A stretch of DNA of 56,958 nucleotides from an uncultured Bacteroidota bacterium (GTDB lineage: Bacteria; Bacteroidota; Bacteroidia; Chitinophagales; Saprospiraceae): the NCBI GenBank assembly GCA_902609095.1, contig CACLQQ010000007.1:1-56958 (forward strand). The letters run 5' to 3'. Of this stretch, positions 8,810-17,082 are shown in pieces. Below the pieces are notes generated by a model. The model ran no database searches, was not told where the DNA came from, and worked only from the letters and a program-made list of their open reading frames with translations. The translations under genes were made by a program, and so were the position numbers. Each line of letters begins with the position of its first letter. The stretch's first letter is position 1.

Positions 8810-10282
8810 GTGGAAATAAATAAGATAAAGACCTTAGGTCAGCTCAAAAAAGCTGGTTACATAGCAAAGAGTATAAAGCAAGAGCTAAGAGATAATTTAG
8901 TTCAGAAGCTTCAAAACAATGAAAAGGTTTTTCAAGGTATTATAGGGTTTGAAGATACTGTATTACCGGATATAGAGCGTGCTATCTTGTCCAAGCACAA
9001 CGTACTACTCTTAGGGCTCAGAGGTCAGGCGAAAACTCGGATCGCTCGAATGATGACAGAGCTCTTAGATGACTACATTCCGATAGTTGAGGGGAGTGAG
9101 ATCAACGATGATCCAATCATGCCACTGTCACGGTATGCCATTGATGTCATCCAAGAACATGGAGATAAAACTCCTATCACGTGGGTGCACAAGACTGATA
9201 GGTACGTAGAGAAATTGGCTACGCCAGATGTAAGTGTAGCAGATTTAATCGGTGATGTGGATCCAATCAAGGCAGCAGCGTTAAAATTACCTTATTCTGA
9301 TGAGAGAGTGATTCATTTTGGTCTCGTCCCAAGGTCTCACCGATCAATTTTTGTGCTAAACGAACTTCCGGATCTTCAAGCACGAATTCAAGTTTCTTTA
9401 TTCAATATCTTACAAGAAGGAGACTTACAAATACGAGGGTTTAAATTGAGATTCCCTTTGGACATTCAATTTGTTTTCACGGCTAATCCTGAGGATTATA
9501 CCAATAGAGGTAGCATAGTAACACCACTCAAGGATAGAATCGAAAGTCAAATTCTAACTCACTACCCTAAGACCATTGAGGTTGCGAGGACGATCACCGA
9601 ACAAGAAGCCTTAATAGATAGTGAGCAGAATGATAGGGTGCATGTAGTGAGTGACTTGAGGATTTTATTGGAGATGATCTCGTTTAACGCTCGAGAAAGC
9701 GAGTATATTGACGAAAAATCTGGTGTCTCGGCTCGGATGAGTATCTCTGCACTGGAGAACTTAATCAGTGCGGCAGAAAGAAGAGCTCTCATTAATAGAG
9801 ATAAGAAGACCTCAGTGAGAATAACTGACTTTTGGGGTGTGATACCGAGTGTTACGGGTAAGGTAGAGTTGGTATATGAAGGGGAGCAAGAAGGTCCTTA
9901 TGGGGTAGCTATTGAACTGATTAATGATGCAATCAAAGAAACATTCTTACAGACCTTCATAGACCCAGATAAGGCAGCTAAATCAGGCGATAAAGATCCT
10001 TACGGTCCAGTTAAAGCGTGGTTTTCTGGAGGTAACAAGCTTGAACTACTAAATGACGATTCGGAAAAAGACTTTAGAGTAAAGCTTGATAAAGTCAGTG
10101 GGCTCAAAGCTTTAGCTTCTGATTTTTCTAGTGATCAGGAGGAGATCTATTATCTCATGGAACTCATAATTCATGGTTTAGCAGCATGTGAAGCTATCGG
10201 AAAGGATATTATAGACACTCAAATGAACTTTAGTGACCCACTCTCGGGTATGTTTGATGATCTGAGTAGTGAAGTTGAATAG
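8810..10282 (+). CDS. MoxR/Mg-chelatase ChlI-like AAA+ ATPase
   Basis: 490 residues from a GTG codon. The ATG at 8771 is in another frame and ends quickly. The AAA+ core is clear: Walker A LLLGLRGQAKTR (the GxxGxAKT form of this family), a Walker B region written SIFVLNELPDL with Asn in place of the first Asp as is usual for the branch, sensor 1 FTANPEDYTNRG, and an arginine-finger segment TPLKDRIESQI. The C-terminal 180 residues are a helical lid domain. It probably remodels a client together with the VWA protein encoded just upstream. The two genes are closely spaced, co-oriented and flanked by dead genes. Confidence 0.88.
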   Translation: MEINKIKTLGQLKKAGYIAKSIKQELRDNLVQKLQNNEKVFQGIIGFEDTVLPDIERAILSKHNVLLLGLRGQAKTRIARMMTELLDDYIPIVEGSEINDDPIMPLSRYAIDVIQEHGDKTPITWVHKTDRYVEKLATPDVSVADLIGDVDPIKAAALKLPYSDERVIHFGLVPRSHRSIFVLNELPDLQARIQVSLFNILQEGDLQIRGFKLRFPLDIQFVFTANPEDYTNRGSIVTPLKDRIESQILTHYPKTIEVARTITEQEALIDSEQNDRVHVVSDLRILLEMISFNARESEYIDEKSGVSARMSISALENLISAAERRALINRDKKTSVRITDFWGVIPSVTGKVELVYEGEQEGPYGVAIELINDAIKETFLQTFIDPDKAAKSGDKDPYGPVKAWFSGGNKLELLNDDSEKDFRVKLDKVSGLKALASDFSSDQEEIYYLMELIIHGLAACEAIGKDIIDTQMNFSDPLSGMFDDLSSEVE

Positions 10283-10285
10283 GCC

Positions 10286-10701
10286 TTGTTGGATATAGCT
10301 AAAGTGGCTGATATCCAAGTGTTCCCTGTTTACGAAATACGTCACTTAGGATGTGGAAACGGTAGTGATGGATTGTGTTTGCCAGGGATTAGAATTTTCG
10401 TTGGTCAGGATACTTCTGTGGCTGAAGTTGATGTAGTCAGGCACGACTTCGGTAATATACTTCAGGCATACACTATTGGGGGTTCCTTAGTTTCTACTTG
10501 ATTGTCGTAATGATGAGTTTAATTAGTGGCTAGACTAATGGCTTTGGTAAGGACCTTTATAATTAATGGTCCGAGCTATGGTGTAATTATGTAGGAAAAG
10601 ACTATTTCGAATACGGCTGTCGAGGAACTTGGAATACTAATCGATTTCCCGACCAGAATATGAGCGACCGTACTTTGAGATGGATTCGTAGGAGTATGTG
10701 A
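10286..10701 (+). pseudogene. Remnant of a small metallopeptidase-like gene
   Basis: A short open stretch ends in VVRHDFGNILQ, which looks like an HExGHxLQ zinc-binding motif with the Glu and second His changed. After a TGA at about 10499 and further stops, another frame gives KDYFEYGCRGTWNTNRFP...TLRWIRR and stops at about 10700. Intact Bacteroidota proteins of this kind combine an HEFGH-LQ motif with a later WTExxAN...YFG segment and a Pro-rich end. The match is by eye and the family name is uncertain. That it is a broken gene following the AAA+ ATPase is the safer part. Confidence 0.5.
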
Positions 10702-10721
10702 TATTCAATCTCTAACTAATG

Positions 10722-10729
10722 TATCTTTG
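10722..10729 (+). promoter_or_regulatory. Putative -7 element for the oligopeptidase gene
   Basis: TATCTTTG matches the Bacteroidota consensus TAnnTTTG and sits 33 bp before the ATG at 10762, giving a leader of about 25 nt. Confidence 0.5.
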
Positions 10730-10761
10730 CAGTTTGCTAAAACTGAAATCCATCAAAATTT

Positions 10762-12960
10762 ATGAGACGAATATCATTGAAAATAATAGTTATAGGTAGT
10801 TATAGCTTAATAACATTAGGTTCTTGTCAAAACAAAGAAACAGGTTCTATGACTAAGAGAATAGATAAATTAGATGCGCCAATTGCAGCTAAGAAGGATT
10901 CTATAATTACTACTCATGGGCATGATCGAGTAGATCCATATTTTTGGATGCGGCTCACAGATGATCAAAAGAACGAAGAGCAACCTGATGAGCACACTCA
11001 AGAAGTATTGGATTACCTCAATGCAGAAAATGACTTTACCGATCGTGTAATGTCTCATACAGAGGAATTTCAAGAAAAACTATATGATGAAATAGTTGGG
11101 CGAATCAAGCAAACTGACGAATCGGTGCCTTACTTCAAAAATGAATTCTGGTATTATACCAGATATGAAGAGGGTAAAGAATACCCTATCTACTGCCGTA
11201 AGAAGAAGACATTGGAAGCCAACGAGGAAGTTATGTTGGACGCCAATGAAAGAGCTAAAGGAAAAGACTATTATAATGCTTCTGGTCTATCGGTAAGTCC
11301 TAACAATAAGATATTAGCATTTGCAGAGGATTTTGTGAGCCGTCGTATCTATACATATAGATTTAAGAACTTAGAAACTGGTGAGATCTATTCAGATGAA
11401 TTGACTAACCTCCAACCTGGAGGAGCCTGGGCAAAAGACAATAGAACGTTCTTTTATACCTCTAAGAACGAGGTGTCCTTATTATCAGAAAAGATCTGGA
11501 GACATGAGTTAGGGAGTTCTTCTGAGGTGGATGTCATGGTTTATAATGAGAAAGATCCATCTTACTATATAGGGGTATATAAGTCTAAGTCAGATGACTA
11601 TATCATTATCTATAACAGTAGTACTCTTGTAAGTGACTATCAAATACTTAAAGCAGATAACCCAACAGGATCATTCAAGCAATTTACCCCAAGAGGGACT
11701 AAGCATGAGTATAGTATAGAGCACTTTGAGGACAAGTTTTATATCGTAACTAATCGAGATGCGTTCAACTTCCGGTTAATGGAAACTCCAGAAAACGCTA
11801 CCGATGAGTCTAACTGGACTGAAGTTATAACACACCGAGAAGACGTCTTGCTTAATGGTATCGATATATTCAGAGATTGGATGGTATTAAGTGAGAGGAG
11901 TAATGCACTTACTCATCTGAGGATCATTAATCAGAAAACTGATGAAGAACATTATCTTGATTTTGGCGAACATGCTTATGTAGTATATAGTAGTATTAAT
12001 ACTGATTTTGATACGGACATATTGAGATTTGGATATTCGAGCTTAACAACTCCTAATAGTACAATAGACTATAATATGCGTACGAAGGAAAAGGATCTAA
12101 AGAAACAACAGGAAGTTATCGGAGGGCATGATCCTTCTGAGTATGTGACTGAACGCCTCTTTGCTACAGTAAGAGATGGTGTGAAAGTTCCTATCTCACT
12201 TGTTTATAAAAAAGGGATGCATAGAGGTTCAGATACACCTATGGTCCTATATGCTTACGGTAGTTATGGTAGCACAATAGATCCATGGTTTAGCTCTGTC
12301 AGACTCAGTTTGTTAGATAGAGGCTTTATTTGGGCTATTGCTCATATCAGAGGTGGACAGTCTATGGGACGACAATGGTACGAGGATGGTAAGATGTTCA
12401 AGAAGAAGAACACTTTCAACGATTATGTTGATTGTGCTAAGTATCTCATAGCAGAAGAATATACTTCGCCGGATCATCTATATGGGCAAGGGGGAAGTGC
12501 AGGAGGCTTACTTATGGGCGCAGTTGTGAATCAAGCTCCAGAATTATTTAATGGAATTATTGCTGCGGTACCATTCGTCGATGTGGTATCTACTATGTTA
12601 GATGAAACCATTCCGTTGACCACCAACGAGTTTGATGAATGGGGAAATCCTAAGAATAAAGACTCGTATGATTATATGTTATCCTACAGTCCCTATGATC
12701 AAGTAACTAATCAGGACTACCCTAATATGTTAGTTACTACAGGCCTATTTGATAGCCAGGTGCAGTATTGGGAACCAGCTAAGTGGGTTGCTAAACTGAG
12801 GGATATAAAAACAGATGACAATATCCTGATGATGCATACTAATATGGAAGCCGGACACGGTGGTGCTTCAGGAAGATTCAAAAGATACAAAGAGACAGCT
12901 CTGCAGTATGCATTCTTCTTAGACCTCGAAGGTATTGGTCAAGAAGAGATGAAAGATTAA
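10762..12960 (+). CDS. ptrB: Oligopeptidase B-type serine peptidase (S9A)
   Basis: 732 residues. The start ITLGSCQNKET looks like a lipoprotein signal, so the enzyme is probably anchored in the envelope. A beta-propeller domain (about residues 120-430) precedes the alpha/beta-hydrolase domain. The catalytic Ser is in GQGGSAGGLLMG at about residue 578, the Asp in TGLFDSQVQYWEP near 662, and the His in EAGHGGASGR near 698. DPYFWMR and YTRYEEGKEYPIYCR are typical of oligopeptidase B, which cuts short peptides after basic residues. The length fits the family. A -7 element precedes it and a strong hairpin follows. Confidence 0.93.
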   Translation: MRRISLKIIVIGSYSLITLGSCQNKETGSMTKRIDKLDAPIAAKKDSIITTHGHDRVDPYFWMRLTDDQKNEEQPDEHTQEVLDYLNAENDFTDRVMSHTEEFQEKLYDEIVGRIKQTDESVPYFKNEFWYYTRYEEGKEYPIYCRKKKTLEANEEVMLDANERAKGKDYYNASGLSVSPNNKILAFAEDFVSRRIYTYRFKNLETGEIYSDELTNLQPGGAWAKDNRTFFYTSKNEVSLLSEKIWRHELGSSSEVDVMVYNEKDPSYYIGVYKSKSDDYIIIYNSSTLVSDYQILKADNPTGSFKQFTPRGTKHEYSIEHFEDKFYIVTNRDAFNFRLMETPENATDESNWTEVITHREDVLLNGIDIFRDWMVLSERSNALTHLRIINQKTDEEHYLDFGEHAYVVYSSINTDFDTDILRFGYSSLTTPNSTIDYNMRTKEKDLKKQQEVIGGHDPSEYVTERLFATVRDGVKVPISLVYKKGMHRGSDTPMVLYAYGSYGSTIDPWFSSVRLSLLDRGFIWAIAHIRGGQSMGRQWYEDGKMFKKKNTFNDYVDCAKYLIAEEYTSPDHLYGQGGSAGGLLMGAVVNQAPELFNGIIAAVPFVDVVSTMLDETIPLTTNEFDEWGNPKNKDSYDYMLSYSPYDQVTNQDYPNMLVTTGLFDSQVQYWEPAKWVAKLRDIKTDDNILMMHTNMEAGHGGASGRFKRYKETALQYAFFLDLEGIGQEEMKD

Positions 12961-12971
12961 ATCTAAAAGTT

Positions 12972-13017
12972 GGTTAGTGAATATTTAATCAATTAATCAA
13001 TTAGATATTCACTAACC
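12972..13017. terminator. Intrinsic terminator hairpin
   Basis: A perfect 13-bp stem (GGTTAGTGAATAT at 12972-12984 pairing with ATATTCACTAACC at 13005-13017) with a 20-nt loop lies just after the ptrB stop. It is followed by TTT on the plus strand and AAC on the other. It also overlaps the last codons of the dead MOSC gene on the opposite strand, so it may have served both convergent genes. Confidence 0.75.
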
Positions 13018-13825
13018 TTTCAGTTCTGGATACTACACTTAGATTGTCCTTGAGGTGAATAGTTCCTGGGTTAATTGGTATAGCATGTACACCTAAAATC
13101 ACACCACCTCTCGGGGCCTTTGCGGTAGCTGGTTAGGGTGTGTAAAGGCTCTGATTTAGGATGCTTTAGCTTAGTTTCGTTATCTATTATTGTCAATACA
13201 CATCGTTCACATTGCTGGATCATACGCAGAGAGTTACAGTGCCTATCTGTATGCAGCTCCAGTGATCCTCATCATAAGCTTCAACGCCAGATATTATAAC
13301 ATTGGGTCTAAAGCGCTCCATGCCTATCGGATCATCTAATCTCTTATTTAAATCATCTATTGATGCTTCGGATAGGATTAGTATGGGCGCTTGATCTCCA
13401 AATCCTACTTGATCACCAACTTTACCTCCATGTTTTGGTAATACAGGTCCATTCTTTTTCAAGGAGACTTTCATCAACCGACATGGTAGATCTAAATAAT
13501 CGCTGAACCACTCATACAACTTTTTTGAGACCAATGTCCCATATGTTTCATAGCCAAAAATATTCAATGTAATATGATCCTTACTATTAGGATGAGGTAT
13601 GTTAAAAGTTTGATTATTATAATTGAAACTCAATTGATTCTCTGTGATCTGGCAGTATATATCAAGCAGCTTTGGATGAGTCCGCGAAGTTATCATCTGA
13701 CCTTAGATGTCAAAAAGAGCCCACTCACGATCATATTGGATACCATGAGATAGTATCCTGCAATTATTTACATTGATATACCGAGTAGATTTAATTGGAT
13801 GTATCCTTAATTCCTCAATTTGCAT
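13001..13825 (-). pseudogene. Dead MOSC-domain protein
   Basis: From an ATG at 13825 the frame starts MQIEELRIHPIKSTRYINV and continues through QYDREWALFDI, then a TAA where a residue is expected, then the MOSC beta-barrel and core (GDQAPILILSEASIDDLNKRL, MERFRPNVIISG). A frameshift near 13222 leads to QQCERCVLTIIDNETK, which holds the conserved Cys, and PLHTLTSYRK. A second frameshift near 13105 leads to GVILGVHAIPINPGTI and a stop at 13001. So there are one nonsense codon and two frameshifts in an otherwise complete gene. MOSC proteins of the mARC/YcbX type bind molybdenum cofactor and reduce N-hydroxylated compounds. Confidence 0.9.
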
Positions 13826-13904
13826 AATCCCCTTTAATGAACAAGTTCTGACTTAAGTAAGTATGTATCCCTGAGGCCTTATTTTTCTTAGCGAAGTATA
13901 GTAA

Positions 13905-14294
13905 TTAGGCAGCAATCAAGATGACGATGATTGGCATTATTACAGAACTTATACCAAGCTTCTCAATATAATTTGTAGCAACCATGCTATAGCCATGTAA
14001 AATGATAACAGCAATCAAAGAGATGAGAAATACTTGATCACCCCAAGCCTTCTCCAAAAGAAGCCCTATACTCGCTCTCGGACCTCCTAATACAGCAACA
14101 GCAAAAATAATGTATATCCAACTGGCTTGGGAGTCATACCTCTCTCTCATTGCTTCTGGTAATGCTTCATGAGAGGCAGGATTAGCATAGTATCCATATT
14201 CTACAAACCATTGGAAGCATCCCATTGCATTCCATAAATGTGCGAGAATGGAAATGACCCAAAATGATGTAGGTACGCTAAGAGAATCAGTCAT
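13905..14294 (-). CDS. Small four-helix membrane protein
   Basis: 129 residues with four predicted membrane helices: FWVISILAHLWNAMGCFQWF, SWIYIIFAVAVLGGPRASIGLLL, VFLISLIAVIILHGYSM and ISSVIMPIIVILIAA. The layout (FWxISxLAxLWNxMG, then LPEAMRERYDSQASW, then GG) is that of a widespread family of about 150 residues often labelled 'sugar transporter', without evidence for that role. I give no function. It stands alone on the minus strand and is divergent from the ABC-F gene. Confidence 0.75.
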   Translation of the reverse strand: MTDSLSVPTSFWVISILAHLWNAMGCFQWFVEYGYYANPASHEALPEAMRERYDSQASWIYIIFAVAVLGGPRASIGLLLEKAWGDQVFLISLIAVIILHGYSMVATNYIEKLGISSVIMPIIVILIAA

Positions 14295-14425
14295 AGTTAG
14301 TTGATTTTATTTTTCATTTTAAGGAAAATCAGTATATCACAATAATTTATCTGGTTTATTATCACATATATCACAGCAATGCTGTCATCTTTGCAGCTTT
14401 TAAACACCTTCTAATTTTTAGAGAA

Positions 14426-16342
14426 TTGCTGACTGCTTCTAATATATATGTACAGTTTGGAGAGCGGATTCTATTAGATAGAGTAAACTTAGTTGTTAAG
14501 CTAAGAGATAAGGTTGGTTTAGTAGGCCGTAATGGGGCAGGTAAGTCTACATTTCTAAAAATACTGGCTAAGGAAATTACTCCAGATGAGGGTAATATTA
14601 CCATGCCAGGTGGTACCACATTGGCATTTTTGCATCAAGAGATAGAGATAGAACAGTCTACTACCGTAATTGATGAGGCAATGACTGCTTTTGAGGAACT
14701 GAAAAAACTCAATGAGACTATAGATTCCATGAATGCAGAGATTGCTACGAGAACAGACTATGAGTCCGAAGAGTACATGACACTACTTGAGAAGTTCTCA
14801 GAATATAACGAGCGGTTCGCGATATTAGGTGGAGATTCATCTGAGGGGGATGCAGTCAAAGTACTAAAAGGTTTGGGCTTCAAAGATAAAGATCTACATC
14901 GCCAAATCGCAGAGTTCAGTGGAGGGTGGCAGATGAGAGTGGTCTTAGCTAAGATGTTATTAAAGAAGCCGGACTATCTATTACTGGATGAGCCTACCAA
15001 TCACTTGGATATAGAATCCATAATTTGGTTAGAGCGATTTTTAAAGAATTATCATGGCGCTGTAATTACTATATCTCACGATCAACAATTCTTGGATAAC
15101 TGCACGAATAGGACAGTAGAGATTGAGTTAGGGAGACTTCAAGATTATAAGGCAGAATATTCTAAGTATCTCGAGTTACGTAAAGATGTCAAAGAAAAGA
15201 ATCAGGCGGCGTTTGAAAATCAACAGAAATTGATCGCACAGAAGGAACGTACGATTACCCGATTCATGGCTAAAGCTACTAAGACTAAGATGGCTCAGTC
15301 CATGCAAAAGCAGCTAGATAAAATTGATCGTATAGAGATCGAATCAGAGGATTTAGGCACGATGAACTTACAGTTCGCACCTACACCGAGATCTGGGCAA
15401 ATTGTAGTAGAGACCCAAAACTTGATCAAGAGTTATGGAGATCTAAATGTATTGGCTGGTATAGACTTTAAAATAGAAAGGGGAGAGCGAATATCGTTTG
15501 TAGGGCAGAATGGACAGGGTAAAACCACTTTGGCCAAGATCCTTATAGATAAGTTGGATTACAATAATGGCTCAGTTGATTTAGGTCACAACGTGTCAAT
15601 AGGGTATTATGCACAGAATCAAGCAGAAACATTAAATGGAAAGCTCACTTTGTTAGAGACGATAGAAAATCATAGCCCTCCGGAGATGCGGACTAAATTG
15701 CGTAAGATTCTTGGGGCATTTATGTTTAGCGGCGAAGATGCTGAGAAGAAGGTCTCTGTATTGAGTGGAGGAGAGCGAGCAAGATTGGCAATGGCGTGCA
15801 TGTTATTGCGTCCTTTTAACTTATTAGTTTTGGATGAACCTACTAATCACCTGGATATCTTATCTAAGCAGGTTCTGAAAGAAGCGATTCTTAAGTATGA
15901 TGGTACACTAATAGTAGTGTCTCACGACAGGCAGTTTTTATCAGGCCTTACCGAAAAAACCTTAGAGTTCAGAGATAAACGTACACATGAATATCTCGGG
16001 GATGTGAATTACTTCCTTGAAAAAAGGGAGCTGCAGAATATGAGAGAGGTAGAGCTTCATAAGACTGAACAAAAATCCGAAAAAAAGAAGGTCAAACTTG
16101 AAGTAAAGTTTAGTAAGTTGAGTAGGGATGAGTTAAAAAGATTGGAACGTCAGACACAAAATATGGAGAGAAAAATCGAAGCGTCCGAACGTGAAATTAA
16201 AAAGATCGAAGCCCAAATGGCTGTTGAAGGTTTCTATCAATCGACAGAATCCGAACAAGTCCTGCAATCATATAGAGCTGAAAAATCGAAGCTTGATGAG
16301 TTAATGGACTCTTGGGAAGAAATCCAAAATCAAATGGCATAA
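14426..16342 (+). CDS. ABC-F family ATPase (Uup/EttA/YheS-like)
   Basis: 638 residues from a TTG codon. MLTASNIYVQFG is the usual start of the family and a stop lies shortly upstream. There are two ABC domains: Walker A GLVGRNGAGKST with signature EFSGGWQMR and Walker B LLLDEPTNHLD, then Walker A FVGQNGQGKTT with signature VLSGGERAR and LVLDEPTNHLD. They are joined by a charged linker of about 80 residues (the P-site tRNA interaction motif region), and a C-terminal coiled coil follows. There are no membrane segments. ABC-F proteins bind the ribosomal E site and relieve stalled translation, and some give antibiotic resistance. Confidence 0.93.
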   Translation: MLTASNIYVQFGERILLDRVNLVVKLRDKVGLVGRNGAGKSTFLKILAKEITPDEGNITMPGGTTLAFLHQEIEIEQSTTVIDEAMTAFEELKKLNETIDSMNAEIATRTDYESEEYMTLLEKFSEYNERFAILGGDSSEGDAVKVLKGLGFKDKDLHRQIAEFSGGWQMRVVLAKMLLKKPDYLLLDEPTNHLDIESIIWLERFLKNYHGAVITISHDQQFLDNCTNRTVEIELGRLQDYKAEYSKYLELRKDVKEKNQAAFENQQKLIAQKERTITRFMAKATKTKMAQSMQKQLDKIDRIEIESEDLGTMNLQFAPTPRSGQIVVETQNLIKSYGDLNVLAGIDFKIERGERISFVGQNGQGKTTLAKILIDKLDYNNGSVDLGHNVSIGYYAQNQAETLNGKLTLLETIENHSPPEMRTKLRKILGAFMFSGEDAEKKVSVLSGGERARLAMACMLLRPFNLLVLDEPTNHLDILSKQVLKEAILKYDGTLIVVSHDRQFLSGLTEKTLEFRDKRTHEYLGDVNYFLEKRELQNMREVELHKTEQKSEKKKVKLEVKFSKLSRDELKRLERQTQNMERKIEASEREIKKIEAQMAVEGFYQSTESEQVLQSYRAEKSKLDELMDSWEEIQNQMA

Positions 16343-16371
16343 AAAAGCCTTGAACAACGATTATTCAAGGC
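16341..16371 (-). terminator. Intrinsic terminator of infC
   Basis: Read on the minus strand, an 8-bp GCCTTGAA/TTCAAGGC stem (16371-16364 with 16354-16347) is followed by six T residues. It lies 27 bp after the infC stop and overlaps the stop codon of the convergent ABC-F gene. It shows that transcription of infC ends here, with no ribosomal protein genes behind it. Confidence 0.8.
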
Positions 16372-16397
16372 CATTATAACTCTCACTCTAAACGAGT

Positions 16398-16985
16398 TTA
16401 ATTCTTTCTCTTTTTCTTAGGGCCAATGATAACAATCATTCTACGTCCCTCAAGTTTAGGAAGATTCTCTGCGCTTCCAATTTCACTTAATTCTTGGATG
16501 AATCTCAACAGAAGAAGCTCCCCTCTTTCTTTAAATACAATCGATCTACCACGGAAGTGAACATAAGCTTTAACCTTTGCCCCCTCTTCTAAGAATTTAG
16601 TTGCGTGCTTTAGTTTGAAGTTGAAATCATGATCATCAGTGTTCGGACCAAATCTAATTTCTTTTACAACAGTCTTAGCAGTTTTGGCTTTAAGCTCTTT
16701 TTGCTTTTTCTTTCTGTTGTAGAGGAATTTATTGTAATCTATGATTTTACAGACTGGAGGATCTGCATTTGGACTGATTTCGACTAAGTCTAATTCTACT
16801 GCCTCTGCCCATCTCTGAGCTTGACGAGTATTGTAGACATCTGGTGAAATTCTTTGATCTACTGCTTCTCCGATCTCATCAAGGTTGTCTCCAACGAGTC
16901 TGACCTTTGATGCTTTAATCCTAAAGTTAATATTGAATTCTGGCTCAACGTTTCGCCTTGGTACAACTTTTTTTCTTCTTCTCAA
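16398..16985 (-). CDS. infC: Translation initiation factor IF-3
   Basis: 195 residues. The N-terminal domain contains [15 protein letters not shown] and [25 protein letters not shown] basic linker ([11 protein letters not shown]) and the C-terminal domain ([40 protein letters not shown]) follow. IF-3 binds the 30S subunit and rejects wrong start codons. The only usable start in frame is TTG at 16985: the codon before it is CAT and a TAA lies four codons upstream. A non-AUG start on infC is the known basis of IF-3 autoregulation in E. coli (AUU there). The gene lies 97 bp downstream of clpC. The usual downstream partners rpmI and rplT are absent. Confidence 0.95.
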   Translation of the reverse strand: MRRRKKVVPRRNVEPEFNINFRIKASKVRLVGDNLDEIGEAVDQRISPDVYNTRQAQRWAEAVELDLVEISPNADPPVCKIIDYNKFLYNRKKKQKELKAKTAKTVVKEIRFGPNTDDHDFNFKLKHATKFLEEGAKVKAYVHFRGRSIVFKERGELLLLRFIQELSEIGSAENLPKLEGRRMIVIIGPKKKRKN

Positions 16986-17082
16986 ATGAAATGTTTAGTT
17001 AATAAAATTTACAATGATTAATAAGTCTACCTAAAGATAGTTTCACAGTATATCATTTTAGCTATAATTTAAGCCAGAGTCC

